Source of the DNA: Monosporascus cannonballus
Lineage: Eukaryota; Ascomycota; Sordariomycetes; Xylariales
Length of the DNA: 64,000 nt
NCBI GenBank assembly: GCA_004154925.1
Contig: QJNS01000273.1
Coordinates: 37,010 to 101,009 of the forward strand
Direction: 5' to 3'
In this document: positions 24,251 through 35,939 of the stretch, piece by piece
Layout: the number at the start of each line of letters is the position of its first letter
How positions within the stretch are numbered: position 1 is the first letter of the stretch
Made by a program: the position numbers and the translations under genes
Notes under the pieces: model-generated
Seen by the model: the letters and a program-made list of their open reading frames with translations, nothing else
What the model was told of the DNA's origin: nothing
Database searches by the model: none

Positions 24251-25885
24251 TAAAGATTATAAAATAATAATAATTTAATTAAAAATTAATTACTTAATAA
24301 TTATAAAAATTATAAAAAATAATTTTAAATAAAATTAAAATATTAATATTAAAATATTACTTAATTATATAATTATTTTTAAATTTTTAGTAAATAAATA
24401 TTTTATTATATACCGATCGGAAATTTATAAATAACGTAAAAAAATTAAATTTTTATTTCGAAAATAAAATTTTGCGTTTAATTATTAAGCTTTATATTAA
24501 TTAATCCTTAATAAGCGTATTAAGGGAATTAATATAGGAATATCGAAAAATAATTAGAAAATATATAACGGCAAAAAACGGGTACGTTTATTAAATTTAT
24601 TAAACGTAAAACCCGCAAAAAATTTAGAAATATTTTATTTTTTACAAAAAATAAGGCCCAGGTAACCGGAATATAATTTGTTATTAATCGAAAATAAGGC
24701 GTTATTTTTAAAGCGTTTAATATATTTAAATTTAATAATAATTTTGCCGGATAAAACCATTTTTTAATTATAGTTTTTAATAAATATTAAAATTTCATTA
24801 AGGCGTTAAAAAACGGGCGGAAAGTGCTTATAAGCGGAAAGCATAACGGTATAACGGCTTTTAAAGGTTATTTTACTTATAAAGATATTTTAAAATTATA
24901 CTTAATCGGAAATTAATTACGGAATAATAAGAAAAAAACCGTAATATTTATAAAAAGGATTTAAATTTGCAAATTTATAAAACGGCATTAAAACTGGATT
25001 TCCATAATTATAACGGACGATTAAAGATTAATTTTAATTATATTAAAAAATAATATTCCTTAATAATAACTATATTAAAGGCGAATTCGGTTTTGTAAAG
25101 GATATCGAATCGACGACCGACCATAATTATGTCGGAACGTTCGTATTAAATATCCGTAATATAAATTTTTTCGAATTTATCGATTAATTCTTAATTATCG
25201 GTACCAAATTAAAAAATTATTTAAATAATATCCTTAAAAATAATTGGAATTTAAACGAAAATTAAATAATAATATTAATAATATTAAAAATAATTATTTA
25301 CCGTATAAAACGTTTTATAATAATAATTAATTACGACGTAATTTAAGGTATCCGGAATTTAAATATAAATTATACGGTAATTAAAATAACATTATATTAC
25401 GTAAATATAATACGGTTTATTACCGCCCGTAATATAATTAATATTTATCTTATTATCGGCATTAAAAAGATAACGTTCGAAAAAATTTTAATTTTTCTTA
25501 ATATCAAAATATTACTTTTCTTAAAATTCTTTACGAAAAAAAATATGGCGAACAGAAATAATACGCAAAACAAATAAAAAAGGCAAAATAAAAATAAAAA
25601 AAGACGGAAAACCAAACGGAACGCATACGTAAAAAAATAGAAATATAAGCGTAAAAAAGGAAAAAAAGGTAAATAAAATAAAGTTAAAAACAAATTATAA
25701 AAAAATATTTAGGCGAAATATAATTAATTACGTAATATAATACGTATTAATTATTACGATAATTACTTATAACATATTATAACGGTAAATTATCGGCAAA
25801 TATACGTAATTAAATTTACGAAATACGTTATATCAAATTAATAATAATATTATTAAAAATTAATAACTTAAAAAAAAGAAATAAT
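24250..25885 (+). other. Extra 1.6-kb coding-like region 3' of the chromodomain, family 1
   Basis: Between the chromodomain and the 3' LTR the plus strand keeps long frames in which nearly all stops are former Gln codons, for example around 24,500 (VLRELI.EYRKII) and around 25,100 (GFVKDIESTTDHNYVGTF). The corresponding stretches of copies 2 and 3 read similarly. The tail near 25,550-25,700 is Lys/Arg rich. It could be a third ORF or a long pol tail. The antisense strand is also partly open, so the coding strand is not certain. No family is recognised. Confidence 0.4.
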
Positions 25886-26091
25886 TATAAAAATATAGCC
25901 TTTATAAAAATAAAGCTGGTAATCGACCAATTACCGATTAATTACCGACCCACTTATTAATATAAATCCACCATCTGGCAGTTAATAAAAAACGCCAGAT
26001 GGAAGTAACCTAATATACTTATTTCTTAAAATCTGCTTTACGATTAGTCGGAGATCACCTTACCCAGCTCATAGCTATCCATTATCTTACA
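25886..26091 (+). repeat. 3' LTR of family-1 copy 1
   Basis: 206 bp. Its inner (left) end is RIP-converted (TATAAAAATATAG for TGTGAGAATACAG), while its outer (right) end GGAGATCACCTTACC...TTACA is intact. Confidence 0.9.
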
Positions 26092-26310
26092 GCGAATAGG
26101 AAGGCCAGGCTATAACGAGAATATAGCGATTAATTAGATTTGGTTTCGAAGCTTTTGTTATGTGGCTCGGAGCGCCATTATGCATAAATATAAAATTGTA
26201 ACGATGGAAATACCATTTTTTAATTTGAAGCCATTCGTCGATTATAGAAATTATATACTTTTAATATATTTCCGCATTGATTTTGCTCTAGTCCTTGGAG
26301 AGGAGTTAGA
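26092..26310 (-). pseudogene. Tc1/mariner-type transposase, catalytic middle piece
   Basis: The minus strand reads EIY-stop-KYIISIIDEW then FMHNGAPSHITKASKPN, matching the 'D.APSH' box around the second catalytic residue of Tc1/mariner transposases; the Asp position reads HNG here. It continues directly into the C-terminal piece once the family-1 insertion and its GCGAA duplication are removed. The boundary with copy-B gag sequence near 26,300 is approximate. Confidence 0.75.
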
Positions 26311-26566
26311 GGAAAAGATAACCGAGAAAGAAGTTGAGGAAAAGTATGAGGCTGAGGTCTAAAAGGGTAGAGGAAAAGAACTTATTATAGAAGAAAGGCT
26401 CAACTTTTTAGCCTAAGAGGTTATAAGCCTAAAGAAGAAAAATGCTCGACTTGTTAAAGAAAAAAAGTCGGCTTTTTTTTTTTTTAGTTCGGCTTTGCCA
26501 AAGAACGAATTAAGGAAGTAAGTTTTAACTATTTTCGTTTAGCGCAAATTAATTACAAAAAGGAAC
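26300..26566 (+). pseudogene. Family-2 copy B gag, N-terminal coiled-coil part
   Basis: The frame gives Glu/Lys-rich heptads (EELEEKITEKEVEEKY) followed by EVISLKKKNARLVKEK, aligned with copy A at about 27,400-27,480. It is cut at 26571 by the insertion of copy A and resumes at 41310. Damage is lighter than elsewhere. Confidence 0.6.
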
Positions 26567-26571
26567 TGTTT

Positions 26572-26990
26572 TGTTACAGGAACAGGGGTTTCTGTCTCGA
26601 AGAGACCGACCTTTAAGGCCTAACGTGGGCCTGTCACGGGAAAACCCCGGGGCCAAGAACTTGGCCCTCCAAGTGATCTAGGTGATCTAGGTGATCTGGT
26701 GCTAGATCACATAGATCACATAGATCTACGACATACTCATTTTGAGGAATTGGGATATATAATGGACTAGTTTTTCATGTAAATAGCATTTATTTAGTTT
26801 CGTTCCTTAATTATCAATCTAAGCTTTCAGTCAGAAATAACTGTACCGTTTTTTAATTAAGGAAAAAAACTTTAAATCTTTTTAACAAATAAACCATCGA
26901 ATTATTTTTCGCCTTATTATTATTTGCAAATTAAGATTTATTTCGGATACTGCTTATATCTCCAGGTAGATGTATAATAAGTTCGTTACA
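26572..26990 (+). repeat. 5' LTR of family-2 copy A
   Basis: 419 bp. The U3 part has three GTGATCTAG-type words followed by the inverted TAGATCACA words (about 26,675-26,730). GC is high at the outer end and falls inward as RIP increases. Confidence 0.92.
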
Positions 26991-27789
26991 TTTTAATAGC
27001 TTTTTAATTAATAGCCGACGAATAATTTACCGCCCAGTTAAGGTATAAATTTTTTGAACTTAATATAAACAATAATATAAGACGACGTTCAAAAAATAAA
27101 TAATATATCCGATTTCCGTTATTAATTAATAAAGGATTAGTAACCAGATTAAACAATTTATTACTTATTGAAAAAGTTTTTTAACTAATTAAAAATATGG
27201 CATTTTTTATTATTTGATTTTAAGAAAATCCTTTTTCCTTTTAATCCCAGTAATAACCTTTACCGGCAAAGGAAATAATTAAGGTGTAAGGAGTTAAAAT
27301 AAATGAAAATAAGGAAGAATATCCAGCTGGAAATTAGAAAAAAAAGGTATTAAAGCGTTTAATTAAAGAAAAAAAAAACTTACTATGGAAGAAAAATTGG
27401 ACCTTTTGGTCTAAGAGGTTAAAAGCCTGAAAAAGGAAAATATTCGATTCGTTAAAAAAAGGAAACCGGCTTTTCCGCAGTTTGGCTCCCTTAAAGGACG
27501 AAGCCAAAAAAATGGTTTTTAATTATTTTCGTACGGCGCGGAACAACCACAATAACGGAAAACTTCGATTCTGCCACTGTTTGGCGTAAATCAGTTACGA
27601 AAAAGAACCGTACCACCTCCTAGTTATTACGGAATGCCTAATGTTAAAGGTTATAAACCAACTTTCTCTAAGCCTTATAATGGATTTACGGATATAAAAG
27701 GATTTCTGGTACAGGCCAGGTTTTACCTTAAATTTTACGAAAGCTTTTTGACGGAGGATTACCAAAAGGTAATAGCCATTTTACAGTTA

Positions 27790-27995
27790 TGTAAGATAAT
27801 GGATAGCTGTGAGCTGGGTAAGGTGATCTCCGACCAATCATAAAGCAGATTCCAAAAAGTAAATGTATTAAGTTATTTCCATCTGGCGTTTCCCACTAGC
27901 TGCTAGATAATGGATTTATACTAATAAGTAAGTCGGTAGCTGATCAATAATTAATCGGTTACCAACTTTATCCTTATAAGGGTTATATTCTTATA
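27790..27995 (-). repeat. 3' LTR of family-1 copy 2
   Basis: 206 bp. The outer end at 27790 is clean (TGTAAGATAATGGATAG), the inner end is RIP-converted (TTCTTATA for TTCTCACA). Confidence 0.9.
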
Positions 27996-30900
27996 ATTAT
28001 TCCCCTTTTTTAAGTTATTAATTCTTAATAATATTATTATTAATTTAATATAACGTATTTCGTAAATTTAATTACATATATTTATCGATAATTTACCGTT
28101 ATATTATGTTATAAATAATTGCCGTAATAATTAATACGTATTATATTACGTAATTAATTATATTCCGCCTAATTTTTTATTATAATCCGTTTTTAATTTT
28201 ATCTTATTTACCTTTTTTTCTTTTTTCTCTTTCGCGCCCATATTTCCATTTTTTTTACGTATGTATTCCGTTTGGTTTCCTGTTTTTCTTTATTTTTATT
28301 TCGCTTTTTCTATTTATTTTACGTCTTATTTCCGTTTGCCATATTTCTTTCTTATAAAGAATTCCAGAAAAAATAATACTTTAATACTAAAAAGGACTAG
28401 GATTTTTTCGAACGTTATTCCTTTGACGCCGATAATAAAATAGATATTAATCGTACCATAAACAGTAATAAACCGTATTATATTTATATAATATAACGTT
28501 ATTTCGATTATTATATAATTTGCGTTTAAATTCCGGACGCCCTAAATTACGTCGTAACTAATTATTATTATAAGATTTTTCGCGCAGTAAATAATTATTC
28601 TTAATATTATTAATATCGTTATTTGATTTTCGTTTAAATTCCGATTTTTTTTTAAAAATATCGTTTAAACGATTTTTTAATTCGGTACCGATAATTAGGA
28701 ATTAATTAACGAATTCGAAAAAGTTTATATTACGGATACTTAATACGAACGTTCCGATATAATTATGGTCGGTCGTCGACTTAACGTTTTTCGTAAGGCC
28801 GAATTCACCTTTAATACGGTTATTATTAAGAAATATCGTTTTTTAATATAATTAAGGTCGATTTCCGATTATCCGTTATAACTACGGAAATCCAGTTTTA
28901 ATATCGTTTTATAAGTTTGCAAATTTAAATCCTTTTTATAAATATTACAATCCTTTTTTTATTATTCCGTAATTAATTTCCGATTAGGCATAATTTTAAA
29001 ATATCCTTATAAATAAAGCGATTTTCGAAAGCCGTTATATTACTATATTTCCCGCTTATAAGCATTTTCCGCCCGTTTTTCGATATTTTAACAAAATTTT
29101 GATACTTATTAAGAATTATAATTAAAAAATAATTCTGCCCGGCAAAATTATTACCAAACCCAAATATATTAAGCGTTTCAAAAACGGCGCCTTATTTCCG
29201 ACTAATAATAAATTATTTTCCGGTTACTTAAGCCCTACTTTTTGTAAAAAATACAATATTCTTAAATTCCTTCCGGATTTTACGTCCAATAAATTTAATA
29301 AACGTATCCACTTTTTACCGTTATATGTTTTCCGATTATTTTTTGATATTCCTTTATTAATTTCCTTAATACGCCTATTAAAAGCTAATTAACGTAAGGT
29401 TTAATAATTAAGTACGAAATTTTATTTTCGAAATAAAAATTTAAATTTTTTTACGTTACCTATAAGTTTCCGATTAATATATAATAAGGTAATTATTTAC
29501 CAAAAACTTAAAAATAATTATGTAATTAAGTAATACTTTAATATTAATGTTTTAATTTTGCTTAAAATTATTTTTTATAATTTTTATAATTATTAAATAA
29601 TTAATTTCCGATTAGGCTATTATTACTTTACGGTTTTTAAATCATTTTATTTCCTATATACGTATTTAATTTTTTTTCGTAACGTTATAATATCTTAAAC
29701 GTATATTTAAAGTATTTTCGAAATTCTTACGTATTATATTTAACGGGTTAACTTTTTTATTTAATTAAATATTCGCATTACCCCTAATTATTTCGGTAAC
29801 GGATAATATTTTTTATTATTTATTTTTTTAATTCTTTTATTAGGTCCGGTAATGCCATTTAAATATCGCCCGGTTCCCGGTTATATTATGATTTTAATAA
29901 AAATATTAGAAATATATTATATATTCGTTAATATTTAATAAGAAAAATTATTTTATATACTTAAAAACTTATTTATTTTTTAATCGCAACCTAAATATAA
30001 ATAAGTACGAATTTTTTATTTTTAAATTTAAAATTTTTAATTAATAAATTTACTTATTACTTTAATTAAAATTTTATAGGCATATAGCGCTAATCATAAT
30101 ACTTTTTCTAGGTTACCGTTATTTTCTCCTAATATTCGCATATTATTTAACGAATAACCGTTATTTTTTCGAAGCGCGCCTTAATTCCTTATATTTATTT
30201 TTTAAACTTTTATAAAAGGTATTTTATTATTCTTAAATAATATTTATATAAGGTTTCGAACGAAAAACGGCCGGTAAATACGTTCCGCATATTATTATAT
30301 ACGAATTCCGTATTTTGTAATAACTTTATTTAATTATTTTAATACTTATTAACGTAATTACGGAAATAATATTTTAAAACCTAATAAATACGTTTTATTT
30401 ATTTATTAATTTACAGATAATAAACGATTAATATTTGCCGTTTTATTTTTTGCTTTTTGTAAAATTCCGCCCAGAATTAACTTATTAATAATTTGTTTTT
30501 ATCGCTAATAATTCCGGCTAACATATCGAATCTATATTTAATTTCGTTATAAAATAATCGGGTTAATTCGGTTACAATTAAAATTTTAACCGTAAAAATA
30601 AATAATTTTAATTTTCGTAAAACGGTTAACAATTATTAAGATTACGTCGTACTTTAACCCGTTTAAACTTAGGCTTTTAAGAAATCCCGTAATAAAATCT
30701 AACGAGATTTTTTGAAAAAATTATTTAAATAACAGTAAAAGCTATAATTATCCATATAATTTATGGCAAAACTTTATTATACCCTAATAATTCGGATATT
30801 ATTTGATATATTTTCGGATATTATTTATTATATTTTCTTAATAAAATTTTCTGGTTATTAATTTTAACATATAAATATATCTAATATATTTTATTTTTAG

Positions 30901-33900
30901 ATTATTATAATATTAATTAATTAATTATTTCCATAAAGCGTTTTACGACGGGATTACGAATTTATCCCGATAATATAAAACCTTATTTAAATCCAAGAAA
31001 TATTTTCCTTTTATTCCGGCTTAACGTTTAATTATTTATATTAATTTCATAATATTTAAATCCTTAATTTATAACTTTTAAACCTAATCGTAAAATTATT
31101 AGGAAATTTTCGGCTAAAATACCGTTTCGTTTTTGGCCAATTTTTTCGTTAAAAAACGTAAAACGTATTAATTATAAATAATAACCTTAATATTAATTTT
31201 ATTTTTTTTAAACTTTTCGAAATCCGATTATAATACGGTTATAATTTACAATTATTATTATTTAATTATTAATCGTATTATTATTACGATTCGTATTTAT
31301 ATTATTATTTATAAATAATAAATTTAATAAATATATAGTTCTTTACTTTTTTTTTAAAAAAGTTTTTTGCAATCATATAACGAAAGTTTTTTACTTTTTT
31401 TATGCAAATAATAATTACTTAAATTTTTGCCATCTAAAATTTATTTAGGAATTTTATAACAAACGAATTTTACGTTATTTTTATAAAGCCTTTTATCTCC
31501 TTATAATATTCTAAATCGTATTATATATTTGCGACCGTTTTCCGTACGTTTTCCAGTAAATTATTCGTAAATCCGAATTTCTTAAATAACGTAAAAATTA
31601 TGTTTTATACGTAATTTCCTTTAATATATAATCCGGGCGTTTAAATAACTTATCCGCCGGATTAACGGCGTCCGGTCGGTATTAGATCTTAAAATTAAAT
31701 TACGCAAAACAATAAACCTATTAAGTTAATTTTCCTTTAAAATTATACGCCGGCGCCTTTATTATATTTTTTAACGTTATATAATCGGTAAATATTAAAA
31801 ATTTTTTTTCCGTATCCTTAAGGTATTACCATTAATATTTTAAATTTTTTATAATCGCCAATAATTTTTATTATTTTATAACTTACTGTTTTTCGGTTAA
31901 ATTTAGTTTTCGTAATTAATATATAATTAAACGTTAATATTTTTTGTATTTTTATAAAAATATCTTTAATATGGCTTTTATTAAGGCGTTTATTTTAGCC
32001 CTGGTATTTTTAGCATTATCTTAATATCGGAGAATGGTCGCCGATTAAAAAATATTTTTTAAATTTCGGAACGCCCTTTTAACCTTTTCGGGTTACCGGA
32101 ATTCTATTATTTTTTTTTTGCTTTATGCCCTTTTTAAAAATTTAATAATAAGTTTAATAATACGCAAATAATAAGTGATAAATTTCCGATAAAAATTTAC
32201 GAATCTTAAAAATATTTAAATATTATAAATTAATTTTAATTTTGGTTATATTTTAATAATATTAACCCGTCGGCGGTTCATCTCCAAACCGTTAATATTA
32301 ATTATAAATCCTAAAACTTTTATCTTTTTTTAAAAAAATTCTTATTTAAACGTTTTAATAAATAATTAATATTATAATAACCGTTTATAAATTAATTAAA
32401 AATGCTTTATATGTTTTTTTTGGTATTTAAATAAATAATTATATTATTTAAATATATTACGTATATATAATTAATTAATTTAATTAATATTTTATATATA
32501 TAGGCCTAAAACGTAATTAACGTATTAATAAGACCAAATAATATAATTATATATTTGAATTATCCGTACCGCATTTAAAAAGTAATTTTTTATTAATTAT
32601 TTTTTTAATTCTAATACGGTAATAAACATTTTTAAAATTAATTTTCGAAAATACCTTAATTAATTTTAGGCGATTTATTATTTTTAAAATTAAAGGTAAA
32701 AGGTATTAATTTTTTATTATTATCCGATCTAACCCCTTATAATTAACGTATAATCGGAAATTACCGTTTTTTTTAGGCATAAATAATATTAATACCTTTA
32801 CGTCCGCTTTCGAATAACGTATCTGGCTTGCTTTTAAGTTTTTTTAAATATATTTTTCGAATATTTTTTTTAAGTTTCCGAAATAAGGTAAATTGGGCCG
32901 AATAAAAACGTTTTCCTTAAAATTAGATTTATTACATATTCCGTCTTTAATAGTTAAGGAATTTTTTTTATTATTTTTTCGGAATATATTTGCCGGAAAT
33001 TCTTTAAATATAAAAAGAAATTAATTATTCCTTATTTTTGTTATTTTCCGAATTCCGGAATATTTAATTTTTTAATTAAGCTTATTAAATTAACGGTATA
33101 AATTTGCTTACCGGAAAACGTTAAGTTTATAATTTTTTATTTATCGATTTTTTATAATAATCCGTATAATTATTAATATATAATTATATTTAGCAGGGTT
33201 TTTAATTTACTTATTCCGGGTTTAAATAATAAAAAATCGAGTATTTTTTAATTATGGCATTTTATAAAATAAATTCGCTTAAATTTTCGTTCGTTTCCGT
33301 TATTATTTATTATGTTAATAGGAATTTTATAAATTTTATAACACTTAATATATGTACCGTTAGCGCCGATAAGGCCCGGAATATTTACGAAAATTAATTA
33401 GAAATTAAATTTTTTCGTTAACCTTTTGCTTATAGTATTTATTTATGCTCCAATATCCATATTTATTTATACCGTTATATCCTCCGTATTTCTTTTAATA
33501 AATATTTTCCTTTTAAAAGGTAGCTTTGTTTTAACCGTCCTGCAGTTATTAGCCGAAATGGATTAGATATATACGTTTATTCCGGCTTTTTTTTTGGGTT
33601 TACGTTTGAGAATTGGTTTAATTCGTCGTTATATATTATAATGTTTTATACGGCTTTCGGAAATCGGTTTCCGTATGGCCGGGATAACAGGGTATTCGTA
33701 TCCCTTTTTAATTTGTAATTTACGTTTTTATAGCCTGGTTTCTTATAATTATAATATTTAAATAAGCCTTTATAAAAATTAAAAGTATTAAATCGTACGG
33801 ATTTATTTCGATCGGAATTAAATTAACGATTATCTGCTTTCCGAATATAAAAACGTCCGTAATCCTTATTATTTCCGCGTAATATTTTTGATTTGCTTTA

Positions 33901-35004
33901 AGAATTTTTTTTCCGAAAACGTTAAAATAAGATCGTTTATTTTTATTAATACTTTTAATAAAAAATAATTGGTTTTTTTTCGCCTTTTTTCAGGCGTCCT
34001 AATAACGTTTTGCCTTATTTATTACGTTATTAATTCGTTTTAATTTAACGTTTTTCTATAATAAGGTATTTCGTAACTTTAATATTAATTTATAAAAATA
34101 ATTAAAAATAAAACGTTTATTATCCCGATTATTTTCCGGGCTGAAAACGTTCGTAAATTTTGTTTTATAAACCAAAAGCCTTTATTTAACGTAAAAATCT
34201 AACGGCGATTAATCGGATTACTATCGTAATTCCATAAATTATTCCTTATATTCCTTATCAAAAAGATTAAGATTTACGTAACCTTTCTTAATAAAAATTC
34301 ATAAATTTTCCATTTTTAATTTCTTTTCGTAATTAAAATAATTAAACGTAATACGGCATAATTACCAAACGTTCGTAATAAAAACGTCTATATAGCCTAT
34401 GGCCTATTAGATGTAAATAAAGGTATTTCGCCTTAGCCTTTCGGCGTAAACTTCCGTAATAACTTTTATCTAATTTTTTTTTAATTAATACGCGTTCGGA
34501 AAACTTCGGATAATAATAACGCGGTATTCGTTTATCGCCCTTAGGTTTTTATAATAATATCGTAATTAATTTATAAAGCATTATTTTTTTAATTTATGCT
34601 ATTATTTATTATTTGGCCAGCTATTAGAATAATTCCGAATATTATTCGTTTTATTAACGAATAATTTTTAAAATTTAATTATTACTAAAAGGCTTAACCT
34701 TTTTTTGCTTTAAATTCCGGGATACGTTCGTTATATTACGTCCGTTTTCCGACCGTTTAACTAACGGTTATCGGAACGTATTCCTATTATATGTATAAAG
34801 GGATTTAGAATCCCGGAAATTATGGTCCTTTATCCGTTAAGGTTCTGTTATAAGCTTTTTCGCCTATTTCCGTACCGTGATCGATCGTTCGTCGGTTGGG
34901 TTCCGATCGGCGGTCTTTTCGACTGGTAACCTAGGTTCGTTTTACAGTCGGCAAACTTTATTTTTAGTAGTTATTACGTTATTTTCCATGGCAGATAAAA
35001 AAAT

Positions 35005-35210
35005 TATAAAATAATGGATAGCTGTAAACTAGGTAAGGTGATTTTTGACCAATCGTAAAGCAGATTCCAAGAAGTAAGTGTATTAGGTTACTTTTATCTG
35101 GCGTTTCCCATTAGCTACCAAATGGTAGATTTATACTAGTAAGTGGGTCGGTGGCTGATCGGTGGCTGGTCGGCTACCAGCCTCATCCTTATAGGGGCTG
35201 TATTCTCACA
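35005..35210 (-). repeat. 5' LTR of family-1 copy 2
   Basis: 206 bp. The outer end near 35210 is clean (GGGGCTGTATTCTCACA), the inner end at 35005 is RIP-converted. Confidence 0.9.
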
Positions 35211-35939
35211 AGTTACTTATAGAAAAAGTTTTTTTGTGGTTCGAACTAATTATAAAGGATTTTTGCAGAATTATCCCGACGAATTTTTAAATATAATTAA
35301 TTATATTTTTAATAAATATAAATATTTCGAGGAAAAAATGCGAATTTTATTTGGAAACCCGGATAAAGAATAATATGTAATTCAGCAGTTTTATCTTTTT
35401 CATTAAATTAAGTTAATATCTGAATATATAACTAAATTTAATTGCTTAGTAATTATTTTTAATTTGCTAAAAAACGTATTATTTTATCCTTATTATAACG
35501 GCTTAAAACCTTAGGTTAAGGATAAATTATATATGGAACCCAAAATAAAATCTTTTGCAAAATATACAGATAAGGTTATTATTGCCGACCGACGCATTTT
35601 TAATCGATATTTAAAGAAAAAGGGGGCCGGTAAACGAAGCGACAATAAAAGTTTTAATAACCGAATTAAGAAAGATAAGGGTAAGCTTTAAAAGGAAACG
35701 AGTTCCGTTTCGAAAAAGCTTAAAAAAAACAAGTTTAAAGTAAAGTGTTTTAACTGTGGCAAAAAGGGACATTTTAAAACCGAATATCGCTCCTCCGCCA
35801 AAAAGGATTTTAAAAAAGGAGGAATTTCTTAACCCTAAAAGAAAGTTAGGATAATTAAATAAAAACCGATAGTAAGGCAGAAAAAAAAGAAAAAAAAATT
35901 AATTCTTTTTTTTTAGCCAGAATTTATTATTGCCATAAT

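Larger units (their letters stand above)
18246..26091 (+). mobile_element. Family-1 chromovirus (Ty3/gypsy), copy 1
   Basis: Two 206-bp LTRs (18246-18451 and 25886-26091), TG...CA ends, and the target duplication GCGAA at 18241-18245 and 26092-26096. It lies within the Tc1/mariner remnant. A 423-bp solo LTR (18671-19093) sits in its gag; without that and its duplicated site the element is about 7.42 kb, the same as copy 2. A polypurine tract (AAAAAAAAGAAATAA) precedes the 3' LTR. The interior is heavily RIP-mutated. Confidence 0.92.
27790..35210 (-). mobile_element. Family-1 chromovirus copy 2, nested in copy A gag
   Basis: 7,421 bp with 206-bp LTRs at both ends and target duplication AGTTA (27785-27789 and 35211-35215). 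Full length and the best reference for family 1. The gag ATG is still intact at 34989, 15 nt inside the 5' LTR. RT is at about 32,800-32,300 and the chromodomain at about 29,780-29,690, all with RIP stops. Confidence 0.92.
27050..35870 (+). pseudogene. Family-2 copy A gag (interrupted by family-1 copy 2)
   Basis: The N-terminal coil lies at about 27,390-27,480. The capsid part starts near 27,630 with NVKGYKPTFSKPYNGF, breaks at 27789 and resumes at 35216 after the insertion (NYKGFLQNYPDEFLNIINYI, then LFGNPDKE). A CCHC zinc knuckle reads CFNCGKKGHFKTEY at about 35,750-35,790, its last Cys lost (TGT to TAT). Stops are mostly former Gln codons. The frame starting at 35143 in the LTR is an accident of the insertion. 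Confidence 0.8.

Noticed and set aside
25445..25693. Hydrophobic minus-strand frame resembling a membrane protein
   Set aside because: It is the antisense of a Lys-rich, A-rich stretch, which automatically gives Phe/Leu runs. The same happens at 28261-28443 in copy 2.
35143..35373. 76-codon plus-strand frame
   Set aside because: It begins in the antisense of a family-1 LTR and reads into family-2 gag; it exists only because of the insertion.
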